Source: Pseudomonadota bacterium (GTDB lineage: Bacteria; Pseudomonadota; Alphaproteobacteria; Rhizobiales; Beijerinckiaceae). From it: 64,000 nt of DNA. Within the stretch, counting starts at the first letter, position 1. Each line of letters opens with the position of its first letter. The notes under the pieces were generated by a model. It was not told the origin of the DNA. It did not search any database and was given only the letters and a program-made list of their open reading frames with translations. The position numbers and the translations under genes are program-made. The stretch spans positions 124,001 through 188,000 of the forward strand of contig JAIUNR010000004.1 of the NCBI GenBank assembly GCA_020161575.1, written 5' to 3'. Shown here in pieces: positions 1 to 8,029 of this stretch.

Positions 1-185
1 ATCGTGCGATAATAATTCTCCAGGAAATGCGGCCCCGGCCACAACGGCATCTGGCCGTTGGAGATCGTCGCCGCGTCCCAGGTGGAAGCCACAAACGCGA
101 TATAAACCGGAAACGCGATAATGATCACGCCCAGCGCAAGGATGAAATGCGGCACGATATCGAGAAGCGAGCGTCGCTGGACCAT
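1..185 (-). CDS. ugpE: Glycerol-3-phosphate ABC transporter permease UgpE (5' part, cut by window edge)
   Basis: Only the first 61 codons are in the window; the rest lies beyond position 1. The ATG at 185-183 opens a hydrophobic N-terminus (first transmembrane segment about residues 12-33, then a polar loop ending in FLENYYRT) that fits the start of the UgpE family. It follows ugpA on the same strand with a 64-base gap, giving the usual ugpB-A-E order. UgpE is the second inner-membrane permease subunit for sn-glycerol 3-phosphate or glycerophosphodiester import. The ATPase ugpC would be expected just outside. Family call is from N-terminal resemblance plus context. Confidence 0.85.
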   Translation of the reverse strand, partial: MVQRRSLLDIVPHFILALGVIIIAFPVYIAFVASTWDAATISNGQMPLWPGPHFLENYYRT

Positions 186-249
186 TACAGACCCCGCGGC
201 GAAATCTTGATGCGAAGCGGCTTCAACCGCGCGTGATGCCGCTTTGCCA

Positions 250-1131
250 TCAATACTGCACCTTCTTCTCGACATACCGGAACTGGATCGCCGTCAGGCC
301 GATCACGATGAGCATCAGGATGACGCTCTGCGCCGCCGAGCCGCCGAGATCCGCCCCGAGCTTGCCGTCGTGATAGACCTTGTAGACCAGCGTCTGCGTG
401 GCTTTCGCCGGCCCGCCGCCGGTGGTTGCATCGATGATCCCGAAGGTTTCGAAGAAAACATAGACGACATTCACCACCAGCAGGAAAAAGGTCGTCGGCG
501 AGAGCAACGGGAAGGTAATGGTCCAGAAACGGCGCATCGGCGAAGCCCCGTCGATCGCCGAGGCCTCGATCACCGATTTCGGAATCGCCTGCAATCCGGC
601 GAGGAAGAAGAGGAAGTTATAGGCGATCTTCTTCCAGGTCGCCGCCATCACCACCAGCGTGAAGGCGTGATCCGGGTTCAGGACGGGATTCCAGTCGACC
701 CCGAGCGCGCGGATCGCATGGCTGACCAGCCCGAGCGAGGGCTGGAACATGAAAAGCCACAGCACGCCCGCGATGGCCGGCGCCACGGCATAGGGCCAGA
801 TCAGCATCGTCTTGTAGCCCGAGGCGAACTTGATGTGCTTGTCCGCCTGCACCGCCAGAAGCAGCGCAAGGGAAAGCGAGAGGAAAGCCACCAAAGCCGA
901 GAAAGTGAGCGTGATCGCAAGCGTGCGGTAGTAATCGGGCTTGGAAAGCAGGATCTGGTAATTCTCAAACCAGACGAACTGGGTTGAAAGGCCGAACGCA
1001 TCCTCGATCAGGAAGCTCTGCCAGACCGCCTGCCCCGCCGGCCAGTAGAAAAAGACCAGTGTGATCAGCAGTTGCGGGGCAAGCAGCATATAGGGCAGCA
1101 GCCTGCCGTTGAAAGTAACGCGCTTTTCCAT
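250..1131 (-). CDS. ugpA: Glycerol-3-phosphate ABC transporter permease UgpA
   Basis: A 293-residue inner-membrane permease of the binding-protein-dependent MalF-like class. About six hydrophobic segments are visible, starting at residues 13-33. The cytoplasmic EAA loop that docks the ATPase is seen as [23 protein letters not shown] at 1131 has AGGAG about ten bases upstream. It lies 57 bases downstream of ugpB and upstream of ugpE, so it is co-transcribed with them. Length and order match Ugp systems. Substrate assignment comes from similarity to UgpA/UgpB and from the Pho box in front of the operon; other CUT1 sugar transporters are the main alternative. Confidence 0.9.
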   Translation of the reverse strand: MEKRVTFNGRLLPYMLLAPQLLITLVFFYWPAGQAVWQSFLIEDAFGLSTQFVWFENYQILLSKPDYYRTLAITLTFSALVAFLSLSLALLLAVQADKHIKFASGYKTMLIWPYAVAPAIAGVLWLFMFQPSLGLVSHAIRALGVDWNPVLNPDHAFTLVVMAATWKKIAYNFLFFLAGLQAIPKSVIEASAIDGASPMRRFWTITFPLLSPTTFFLLVVNVVYVFFETFGIIDATTGGGPAKATQTLVYKVYHDGKLGADLGGSAAQSVILMLIVIGLTAIQFRYVEKKVQY

Positions 1132-1188
1132 TCTGCCCCGCTCCTGGAGAGAAAACCGGGCAGCATCCTGCTGCCCGGCACGTCAAGA

Positions 1189-2511
1189 TCAGCGGGTTAC
1201 CGTGCGCTCGAAGGCGCGCAGCATCTCGTTGCCGCGCTTGACCGCCTCGTCGAGCGCCTGCTGGGCCGTCTTCTTGCCGGCGAGGGCGGCCTCGATTTCC
1301 TCGGCCCAGACATCGCGCATCTGCACCATGTTACCGAGGCGCAGGCCACGCGAATTCTCCGTCGGCTCCTTGTTGGTGAGCTGGAGGATCGGTGTTTCGA
1401 GATAGGGGTTGTTCTTGTAGAACCCGTCAGCCTTCACCTTCTCGTATGCCGCCTTGGTGATCGGGAGATAGCCCGATTCCGTGTGCAGGCGCGCCTGACG
1501 ACCGGTATCCGAGAGGAAGGCGAAGAACTTGGCGACACCCTTGTATTCATCGGCCTTCTTGCCGCCCATCACCCAGAGCGAGGCACCGCCGAGCGTAGAG
1601 TTCTGCGGCGCACCCGCAGCATCGGGGTAATAGGGCATCGGCGCGTTGGACCATTCAAACTTCGCGTTGGCCTTCACGTTGCCATAGAAACCCGAGGAAG
1701 TGAGCATGATCGCGCATTCGCCGGAAGTGAACCGCCCTTCGCCGGTATTGGTGCGGCCGGAATAATCGAAGGTTTTGTCCTTCTGAAGCTCGATCAGGTT
1801 GTTCAGATGCTTCACGTGCAGAGGCGAATTGAACTTCAGCTCGGTATCAAACCCGTCGATCCCGTTCGCCTTGGTCGCCAGCGGCACGTTATGCCACACC
1901 GAGAATTGCTCGATATTGAGCCAGGTGATCCAGGCCGAGGCGAAGCCGCATTTGTCATGGCCCGCGGCCTTGAGCTTCTTGGCGGCCTCGAACACTTCCG
2001 GCCAGGTCTTCGGCGGCTTGGCGGGATCAAGGCCAGCCTTCCTGAAGGCATCGTTGTTGATCCACATCACCGAGGACGAGGAATTGAACGGGAAGGAGAG
2101 CATCTCGCCCTTGGAGGTCGAGTAATAGCCCGCAACCGCCGGCAGATACGCCTTCGGATCGAAAGCTTCGCCCGCGTCCTTCATCATTTCGTGCACGGGC
2201 TTGATCGCGCCCTTGGCAGCCATCATCGTCGCGGTGCCGACCTCGAAAACCTGCAGGATATGCGGGGCGTTGCCGGCGCGGAACGCCGCGATGCCGGCAT
2301 TCATCGTATCGGGATAGGAGCCCTTGTAGGCGACGACGACCTTGTAATCCTTCTGGCTCGCATTGAACTCGTCCGCGAGACGCACGACGACATCGTTATT
2401 CGCGCCGGTAAGCGCGTGCCACCAATGGATTTCGACCTGAGCCTGCGCCGGAGCGCCGGCAAGCGCGCTCGTCGCCAGCATGGCCGCACCGAGGATATGA
2501 CGAACAGACAT
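1189..2511 (-). CDS. ugpB: Periplasmic glycerol-3-phosphate-binding protein UgpB
   Basis: A 440-residue extracellular solute-binding protein (SBP family 1). It captures sn-glycerol 3-phosphate or glycerophosphodiesters in the periplasm and delivers them to UgpAE. The start is set at ATG 2511, preceded by GGGAGG, which gives a clean signal peptide ending near AGAPAQA. The mature protein begins VEIHWWHALTGANND, typical of UgpB. A longer upstream reading (from 2604) is rejected because it would run through the Pho box and lacks a ribosome binding site. First gene of ugpBAE. Regulation by PhoB is inferred from the tandem repeats at 2576-2615. Confidence 0.93.
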   Translation of the reverse strand: MSVRHILGAAMLATSALAGAPAQAQVEIHWWHALTGANNDVVVRLADEFNASQKDYKVVVAYKGSYPDTMNAGIAAFRAGNAPHILQVFEVGTATMMAAKGAIKPVHEMMKDAGEAFDPKAYLPAVAGYYSTSKGEMLSFPFNSSSSVMWINNDAFRKAGLDPAKPPKTWPEVFEAAKKLKAAGHDKCGFASAWITWLNIEQFSVWHNVPLATKANGIDGFDTELKFNSPLHVKHLNNLIELQKDKTFDYSGRTNTGEGRFTSGECAIMLTSSGFYGNVKANAKFEWSNAPMPYYPDAAGAPQNSTLGGASLWVMGGKKADEYKGVAKFFAFLSDTGRQARLHTESGYLPITKAAYEKVKADGFYKNNPYLETPILQLTNKEPTENSRGLRLGNMVQMRDVWAEEIEAALAGKKTAQQALDEAVKRGNEMLRAFERTVTR

Positions 2512-2559
2512 TTCAACCTCCCGAAAGGACCGCGGGCGGAAGCGCCGCGGCGACCGGCC

Positions 2560-2615
2560 CTTATCGGTGGGCCGTATGACAACGACATGAAATGTGAATG
2601 TCATTGCGATGACAA
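2560..2615 (-). promoter_or_regulatory. Pho box array and -10 element of the ugp operon
   Basis: Read on the minus strand, four 7-base units recur every 11 bases: TTGTCAT (2615-2609), ATGACAT (2604-2598), ATTTCAT (2593-2587) and TTGTCAT (2582-2576). Eleven-base spacing of TGTCA-type units is the PhoB operator rule. Ten bases after the last unit comes GATAAG (2565-2560), a fair -10 in the position used by PhoB-dependent promoters, which lack a good -35. ATG of ugpB is 49 bases further on. The repeats are seen directly; PhoB control is inferred. Confidence 0.75.
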
Positions 2616-2773
2616 GCGCTTTCTGACCCTACACTCGGCGGATGGTCGGATTCGTCTGTCCACGGCACCCGATGACCGCCATGCATGGCTATGAATCACG
2701 CGCGCAAGGAAAAATGCCGATCAAAAACGTGACTTGTCCAACACGGTTCGGAAACGCCCGGTTGGCGCCGCGC

Positions 2774-2850
2774 TGGTGATCCCGACAGGATTCGAACCTG
2801 TGACCTACAGTTTAGGAAACTGCCGCTCTATCCTGCTGAGCTACGGGACC
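2774..2850 (-). tRNA. tRNA-Arg (anticodon CCT)
   Basis: Reading from 2850 to 2774, a full cloverleaf can be folded. The acceptor stem is GGTCCCG with CGGGATC (one G-T pair), the D arm has AGCTCAGC, the anticodon loop TTCCTAA carries CCT, and the T arm has GGTTCGAATCC. The CCA end is encoded (2776-2774). It decodes AGG. It stands alone between the ugp promoter and the SNase-like gene. Confidence 0.95.
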
Positions 2851-2968
2851 CGCATCTGCGATGCTCGCTTATCGCGCGATCGCGGCCTCTTGCCAAGCCC
2901 GTCATGATCGCGAAACTGCCCGCATCGCCGTCCGCTGGTTGAGAACGCATCGAGAAGAGGCATCGCCG

Positions 2969-3796
2969 ATGCACGCGAGATTCCTGAAAAACATCTCCCG
3001 CCGCGTGACAAGCGTGATGCCGGCCGTGCTGGCCATGGCGTTTATCGATGTCCCTGTCGGCGCGCAGATGCGCCCTTCCGCCTGCGATCCCGCCGATGCG
3101 CTGCCAACGCGGATCATGGAAATCAACGCCGAAGGCGTGCTGACGACACAGGAGGGCATCACCCTGCGCCTCGCACAGGTCGTATGGCCGGACCATCTCG
3201 AACCCTTGCGGCGCGCGCAGGTGCTCGATGCGCTCGCCAGCGGCCTGAAGGATCAGCGGATAAGCTGGAAACCCGCCGGGGCGCCTGATCGCTGGCGACA
3301 TGTGCCGGCGCATCTTTTCGTACAGGAACCGGGCGGCGCCCATACGCCGTTCTGGCTTCAGGCCGGCCTCGTGGAGGCAGGCCTCCTGCCAGCCTGGCCG
3401 AATGGCGCCGAGACCCATTGCCTTGCCCGGCTTGAAGCACATGAGCAACTGGCGATCCGGGCGCGGCGCGGCTATTGGGGGCCACGAAGCCAGGCCCGAC
3501 GCCTGCTGGCGATCACGCGGGCGCCGGAAGCGCATGCCGGGCAACATTTCGTCGCGCTCTGGCGCGTACGCTCCGTACGCGCCTGGCGCCATCTCCACTT
3601 CGTCAATATCGCGCCATCTTTTCGTGCTTCTGCTTCACTCGCGCTGACTCAGAAGCTTCACGGGCAATTCATCGCGCTGGGACGCGATCCGGCAGGCTGG
3701 GGGGGAAAGCGGATCGTTTTCCGCGTCACTCCGGGCGCGGCGGGCCTGACACGGTTACGGGTGGATTCCGTCAACCATGTCGCATTCGTGGAATAA
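2969..3796 (+). CDS. Exported SNase-like (thermonuclease-fold) protein
   Basis: A 275-residue protein with an N-terminal signal sequence (residues about 9-32, ending near PVGAQ). The body resembles the SNase/OB-fold family: TLRLAQVVWPDHLEP, a central region with RARRGYWGP (residues about 165-175, like the REGLGLW segment of nucleases) and a trailing RVRSVRAWRHLHFVNI strand. Whether the nuclease active-site Arg/Asp/Glu set is intact is unclear by eye, so enzymatic activity is not claimed. The start is ATG 2969 with AGAGG eight bases upstream. The next gene is a lipoprotein protease on the same strand, 53 bases away. Confidence 0.6.
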   Translation: MHARFLKNISRRVTSVMPAVLAMAFIDVPVGAQMRPSACDPADALPTRIMEINAEGVLTTQEGITLRLAQVVWPDHLEPLRRAQVLDALASGLKDQRISWKPAGAPDRWRHVPAHLFVQEPGGAHTPFWLQAGLVEAGLLPAWPNGAETHCLARLEAHEQLAIRARRGYWGPRSQARRLLAITRAPEAHAGQHFVALWRVRSVRAWRHLHFVNIAPSFRASASLALTQKLHGQFIALGRDPAGWGGKRIVFRVTPGAAGLTRLRVDSVNHVAFVE

Positions 3797-3849
3797 AATA
3801 CCGCTGGCGCCCCTTGCAACGGATCGCCGCAGACAGAATTGTATAGGCG

Positions 3850-5337
3850 ATGATAGCGCTCGGAAAACGATACTTCCCCGCCCCCCTGGTGCGCCTTGGC
3901 GCGCTGGGTCTCGCGCTTTTGCTCGCGGGGTGCTTCGGAGACAATGCGACAACCGGCAAGGCCGGCCCACGCCGTGTGAGCCTGCCGGGGAGCGCGCCGA
4001 GCCTCGAACCCGGCTCCGCGCTCGAGAAGGAGCACAAGCGACTGATCGCGAGTTTCGGTGGCGAATACCGCCACCAGAAGTCTCAGGCGATCCTCAACGC
4101 CATCGCTGATCGGCTCCGCCTCGTCTCGGATCGACCGAACGAGTATTTCCGCATCATCATCCTCAATTCGTCGAGCGTGAACGCCTTCGCGCTGCCCAAC
4201 GGCTATGTCTACCTCACCCGCGGATTGCTGGCGCTGTCCAACGATACGTCCGAGATCGCCTCGGTCATCGCGCATGAGATCGCGCATGTAACGAACCGCC
4301 ACGCCCTCGCCCGCGCCGAGCTGGAAAGCCAGAATGTGCTGGTCAGCCGCGTGGTGGCGGAAGTGCTGGAAAATCCCGGCGCCAGCCAATTCATGCGGGA
4401 TCAATCGCGCGTGACCCTGGCCGGCTTTTCCCGCCAGCAGGAAATCGACGCCGACGAAGTCGGGGTCCGCGCCATCGCGAAGGCGGGATTCGAGGCGCAT
4501 GGCGCCACGCGCTTTCTTGCCGCGCTCGACCGTTCGGGCCGGATGCGCGAATCGCTGGCGAAGGGAACGCCGGACGAGCGCAACGACATCCTCGCCACGC
4601 ATCCGACAACGCCGGAACGTATCGCGCGCGCCATCGCGGTCGCTCGCCAATATGGCGCGCCCGGCATCGGCGAGGCGGATCGCGGCAAATGGCTCGGCGC
4701 GGTCGAGGGGATCGTCTATGGCGAGGACCCGATGCAGGGCATCGTGCGAGGGCGCTCCTTCATCCATCCGCGCCTGAAATTTGCGATCGATGCGCCGGAT
4801 GGCTTCTCGCTCGAAAATTCACCGCAAGCGGTTCTCGGCGTCGCGCCCGGCGCCAAGGAAGCGATGCGTCTCGATTCAAACCGCCTCGATGCCGGAAAAG
4901 CCCTGAGCGCGCTGCTTGCCGAACAGCCGATCGAGGGGATCAAGGTCACGGAAATCACCGAAATGAAGATCGGCGACCTGCCCGCCGCGAGCGGCGTCGC
5001 GCGCGGTGCAGATTGGAGCTTCCGCGCGATTCTCATCCGCTCCGGCGATTACGTCTACCGGCTGATCTTCGCAGCGCAGGGGCTGAGCGCCGCGCAGGAT
5101 GCGCGTTTCCTTGAGGCGGCCCGCAGCTTCCGCCGTCTCACGGAGGAGGAGGTAAAAGCACATCCGATCCACCGCCTGCGCCTGGTCAGCGCGCGTGCGG
5201 ACGACAAGCCGGATAATCTTGTGGCGCGTTACATGGCCGGGCAGCCCAACGCCATCGAGCATTTCTACGTGATGAACGGTCTGGGACCGCAGGATAGCCT
5301 CGTCCCCGGCCATCAGTACAAGGTTGTCAGTCCGTAA
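3850..5337 (+). CDS. M48 family zinc metalloprotease, lipoprotein
   Basis: 495 residues. A lipoprotein signal peptide ends in LLAGC (Cys28). The M48 peptidase domain has the zinc motif HEIAH (residues 142-146) and a downstream Glu in the segment QQEIDADEVG. This is followed by a periplasmic region and a C-terminal segment with LysM-like features (HPIHRLRLV to QYKVVSP). The layout resembles alphaproteobacterial BepA/YfgC-like quality-control proteases that act on outer-membrane proteins; that role is inferred. Its stop is two bases from the stop of the convergent rpoH gene. Confidence 0.85.
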   Translation: MIALGKRYFPAPLVRLGALGLALLLAGCFGDNATTGKAGPRRVSLPGSAPSLEPGSALEKEHKRLIASFGGEYRHQKSQAILNAIADRLRLVSDRPNEYFRIIILNSSSVNAFALPNGYVYLTRGLLALSNDTSEIASVIAHEIAHVTNRHALARAELESQNVLVSRVVAEVLENPGASQFMRDQSRVTLAGFSRQQEIDADEVGVRAIAKAGFEAHGATRFLAALDRSGRMRESLAKGTPDERNDILATHPTTPERIARAIAVARQYGAPGIGEADRGKWLGAVEGIVYGEDPMQGIVRGRSFIHPRLKFAIDAPDGFSLENSPQAVLGVAPGAKEAMRLDSNRLDAGKALSALLAEQPIEGIKVTEITEMKIGDLPAASGVARGADWSFRAILIRSGDYVYRLIFAAQGLSAAQDARFLEAARSFRRLTEEEVKAHPIHRLRLVSARADDKPDNLVARYMAGQPNAIEHFYVMNGLGPQDSLVPGHQYKVVSP

Positions 5338-5339
5338 CC

Positions 5340-6206
5340 TCAACCAAACTGGGCGGCGAAACGCGGATTGTGCTCGATCAGCGCGCGCTTGAGCTTTTCA
5401 AGCGCGCGACTCTCGATCTGGCGCACGCGCTCCTTCGAGATGCCGAGCTTGGTGCCCAGTGCTTCCAGCGTCTCGCCCTCTTCCTGAAGCCGCCTCTCGC
5501 GCAGGATGCGCAATTCGCGCTCGGAAAGGACCGTCAGCGCCCCCTGAAGCCATTCATGGCGACGCTCGCCGTCGATCGCGTTACCGATGACCTCGTCCTG
5601 AAGCGGCGCGTCATCGGGAAGGAACTCCCCACGTTCCGCGCCACCCTCCTCATCGGAGACCGGAGCATTCAGGGAATAATCCGGCCCCGAGAGCCGCGCC
5701 TCCATCGTGGCCACATCCGTCCGGTTGACGCCGAGCGCCGTCGCGATCTCGCCATGGATATCGAGGTCCGGCTCTTCCTGCGCGCGTCTGGCGAGGCGCA
5801 TGCGAAGGCGGCGGAGATTGAAGAACAGCGCCTTTTGCGCGGAACTCGTGCCACCGCGCACGATGGACCAGTTGCGCAGCACGTAATCCTGTACCGAAGC
5901 GCGTATCCACCATGTCGCGTAGGTGGAGAAACGGACCTCGCGATCCGGCTCGAAGCGGGATGCCGCCTCCATCAGCCCGACATGGCCTTCCTGGACGAGA
6001 TCCTGCATGGGCAGGCCATAATTGCGAAAACGCGCGGCAATCGAGATCACGAGGCGCATATGGGCGCGCGTGAGGCGATCCAGCGCGGCTTTGTCGCCGC
6101 TATCACGCCAGGCGATCGCCAGCGCATGTTCTTCCTCACGCGCGAGATAGGGCGCCTGCATCGCCATCTGAACGAAAGAACGGCTCAATCCCGAAAGCTG
6201 CGCCAC
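5340..6206 (-). CDS. rpoH: RNA polymerase sigma-32 factor RpoH
   Basis: 288 residues with all parts of a group-3-like heat-shock sigma. Region 2 has DLVQEGHVGLMEAASRFEP and FSTYATWWIRASVQDYVLR. The RpoH box is seen as QKALFFNLRR (residues 124-133). Region 4 ends with KLGISKERVRQIESRALEKL. It directs polymerase to heat-shock promoters. The start is GTG 6206 with a strong AAGGAGAGG before it. It lies downstream of carD on the same strand behind a good terminator, so it should have its own promoter within 6207-6273. Hyphomicrobiales often carry two rpoH genes; which one this is cannot be told. Confidence 0.93.
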   Translation of the reverse strand: MAQLSGLSRSFVQMAMQAPYLAREEEHALAIAWRDSGDKAALDRLTRAHMRLVISIAARFRNYGLPMQDLVQEGHVGLMEAASRFEPDREVRFSTYATWWIRASVQDYVLRNWSIVRGGTSSAQKALFFNLRRLRMRLARRAQEEPDLDIHGEIATALGVNRTDVATMEARLSGPDYSLNAPVSDEEGGAERGEFLPDDAPLQDEVIGNAIDGERRHEWLQGALTVLSERELRILRERRLQEEGETLEALGTKLGISKERVRQIESRALEKLKRALIEHNPRFAAQFG

Positions 6207-6273
6207 GATCCTCTCCTTGCAAGGTCATGCATGGCTTACGCAGCAAAGCGGCTTGCGGTTCAGTCCGGCGCAT

Positions 6274-6303
6274 AAAAAAACCCGCATCCGAAGATGCGGG
6301 TCA
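6274..6303 (-). terminator. Intrinsic terminator after carD
   Basis: On the minus strand an eight-base-pair stem CCCGCATC/GATGCGGG closes on a TTCG tetraloop and is followed by seven T residues (6280-6274). It sits 22 bases past the carD stop and separates carD from rpoH. Confidence 0.92.
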
Positions 6304-6324
6304 GTTTTCACGAGGAGAGCACGA

Positions 6325-6909
6325 TCAGGCGGCTTCTTCGTTCGAATCGTCGTTGTCGGCGCCGGCATCGACAGCGGCATCCCCGCCACGGCTCCGGCGC
6401 GGGCTCTTGGAAAGGCTGCCTTCAACGCGCTTCATAGCTTCGGTCTCGGTGGAGGCATCAACAGCCGCCACTTCATCCACCAGACGCGCGAGCGCGGTCT
6501 CGAAAAGCTGACGCTCAGAATAGCTCTGCTCCGGCTGGGCTTCCGAACGGTAGAGATCGCGCACGACTTCGGCAACGGCGAGAATATCGCCCGAATTGAT
6601 CTTCGCCTCGTATTCCTGCGCGCGGCGGCTCCACATGGTGCGCTTGACGCGCGCACGGCCGGTGAGAACCTCAAGCGCCTTCTCGATGCCCGCCGCATCC
6701 GACAGCTTGCGCATGCCCACGCTCGCGACCTTGGCCACGGGAACGCGCAGAGTCATCTTTTCCTTGGCAAAGCTGACGACAAACAGCTCCAGTTTGAAGC
6801 CCGCGATCTCCTGCTCCTCGATCGCCATCACCTGTCCAACGCCATGGGCGGGATAGACGATGTGCTCGCCCGGTTTGAACCCATCGCGCTGCGTCTTCTT
6901 TGTGCTCAT
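6325..6909 (-). CDS. carD: CarD family transcriptional regulator
   Basis: 194 residues. The N-terminal CarD_CdnL/TRCF-like RNA polymerase interacting domain is visible from FKPGEHIVYPAHGVGQVMAI. A helical DNA-binding half follows (SGDILAVAEVVRDLYR), then an acidic, poorly conserved tail. CarD proteins bind the RNA polymerase beta subunit and stabilise open complexes at rRNA and other promoters. The start ATG 6909 follows GAGGGAAAA. It lies downstream of fdxA on the same strand but behind a terminator at 7167-7191, so a promoter of its own in the 6910-7166 gap is likely. Confidence 0.92.
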   Translation of the reverse strand: MSTKKTQRDGFKPGEHIVYPAHGVGQVMAIEEQEIAGFKLELFVVSFAKEKMTLRVPVAKVASVGMRKLSDAAGIEKALEVLTGRARVKRTMWSRRAQEYEAKINSGDILAVAEVVRDLYRSEAQPEQSYSERQLFETALARLVDEVAAVDASTETEAMKRVEGSLSKSPRRSRGGDAAVDAGADNDDSNEEAA

Positions 6910-7228
6910 TTTTCCCTCATTCTCGCCTGCCGTAACCGGCAGGACGAATGCATGGCGGCGGCGACCGCCATTTCATTGCCCCCGAAACAGGCGGGGGGCC
7001 GTGAGCCATCGAGAGGAAACCGCATCACGCATCGCAAAACCGTTCTCGGCCCGCGCGCGGCTCGCGTGCAGGCCGGGAAAAATCAGCTCAATGGGAAGCT
7101 CGGCGCAAAAGCAGCCACCTGTCTCAATCGTCGGGAATATCCCTAGCACGATTTTTGACGAAAATCAAAAAGCGCGGAAAAAGAGCCGCGCCTCTCGGGC
7201 AGGAAGGTTAATGCGCGCCGGGCACCGC
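6910..7228. other. Intergenic region fdxA-carD
   Basis: 319 bases without a convincing gene. It holds the fdxA terminator (7167-7191). Beyond it is a second hairpin TTTTTGA-CGAAAA-TCAAAAA (7152-7171), whose arm overlaps the terminator T-run. A weak minus-strand promoter-like pair TTGATT-N17-TAGGGA occurs within 7141-7169. It presumably drives carD. Confidence 0.5.
7167..7191 (-). terminator. Intrinsic terminator after fdxA
   Basis: On the minus strand GCGCGG and CCGCGC pair around an eight-base loop (CTCTTTTT) and are followed by TTTTT (7171-7167). It is located 37 bases after the fdxA stop. Confidence 0.75.
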
Positions 7229-7567
7229 TTAATCGCCCTCGCCCGGCTTGTCCGAAAAATACTGGTCGAGCTTGTTGGACTTGCCGTCGAATTCCTTCGC
7301 ATCCGCCGGCGGATCCCGCTTGATCGTGATGTTCGGCCAGTTCTTTGCGAAATCCGCGTTGAGCTTCAGCCAGCTTTCAAGCCCCGGTTCGGTATCCGGC
7401 TTGATCGCCTCGGCCGGGCATTCGGGCTCGCAGACGCCGCAATCGATGCATTCATCGGGATGAATGACGAGCATGTTCTCGCCTTCGTAGAAGCAATCCA
7501 CGGGGCAGACTTCCACGCAATCCATATACTTGCACTTGATGCAATTATCCGTGACCACATAGGTCAT
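7229..7567 (-). CDS. fdxA: 7Fe ferredoxin FdxA
   Basis: 112 residues. Two cluster motifs are visible. The N-terminal one has Cys9, Cys17, Cys21 and Cys25 with an extra Cys12. The second, [12 protein letters not shown], has Cys40, 43, 46 and 50. This is the [3Fe-4S][4Fe-4S] pattern of FdxA, a small cytosolic electron carrier. The C-terminal 50 residues are the usual family extension. The start ATG 7567 has AGGAG upstream. The order S4 protein - fdxA - carD is a recurrent Hyphomicrobiales arrangement. Physiological partner unknown. Confidence 0.93.
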   Translation of the reverse strand: MTYVVTDNCIKCKYMDCVEVCPVDCFYEGENMLVIHPDECIDCGVCEPECPAEAIKPDTEPGLESWLKLNADFAKNWPNITIKRDPPADAKEFDGKSNKLDQYFSDKPGEGD

Positions 7568-7684
7568 CGACTTCTCCTGCTCTCAGGTGCCCGCCCCGCC
7601 CTGTCACAGCGCGGCGCGGCAAGGTCAATTTTAGATAGGCTCCTCGCTAATGCGGAAAACCGCGCCTTGCAAGGGAAGCGATTT

Positions 7685-8017
7685 CTATTCTTCCGCCATC
7701 GCGGAGGAAGGAGGATCGAATATGCGGTAAAGTGTGGATGCTTCCTCCACGGAGCCGCGTTTCGCCGCGATCATCAGGACCTCGACAAGGAGAGTCCGGC
7801 CCGGCAAGGCCAATGTCAACACATCGCCCGCGCGCACGCTGGCACCCGGCTGGGTGACCTTGCGCCGGTTCACGCGCACATGCCCTTTTCGGATCAGATC
7901 CTGGCATGTTTCGCGCGCGCGCTGGAAGCGCGCGAACCAGATCCATTTGTCGAGCCGGATCGTCCCGTCATCGGAATCGCCGTCAGAGCGTGAAGCAGCG
8001 GTCCCTCGGCGCCCCAT
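7685..8017 (-). CDS. S4-domain RNA-binding protein (Hsp15-like)
   Basis: 110 residues. An S4 RNA-binding fold occupies residues about 19-80 (IRLDKWIWFARFQRARETCQ then GHVRVNRRKV and VRAGDVLTL). It resembles Hsp15/HslR, which binds stalled 50S subunits carrying nascent chains, so a ribosome-rescue or RNA role is inferred. ATG 8017 follows GAGGGG, and the gene starts 12 bases after the helicase stop, so the two are probably translated from one mRNA. Confidence 0.85.
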   Translation of the reverse strand: MGRRGTAASRSDGDSDDGTIRLDKWIWFARFQRARETCQDLIRKGHVRVNRRKVTQPGASVRAGDVLTLALPGRTLLVEVLMIAAKRGSVEEASTLYRIFDPPSSAMAEE

Positions 8018-8029
8018 GGCCCCTCTTGA

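Noticed and set aside
1072-2694. A 540-codon plus-strand frame over ugpB
   Set aside because: Antisense shadow of ugpB with no family resemblance and no ribosome binding site.
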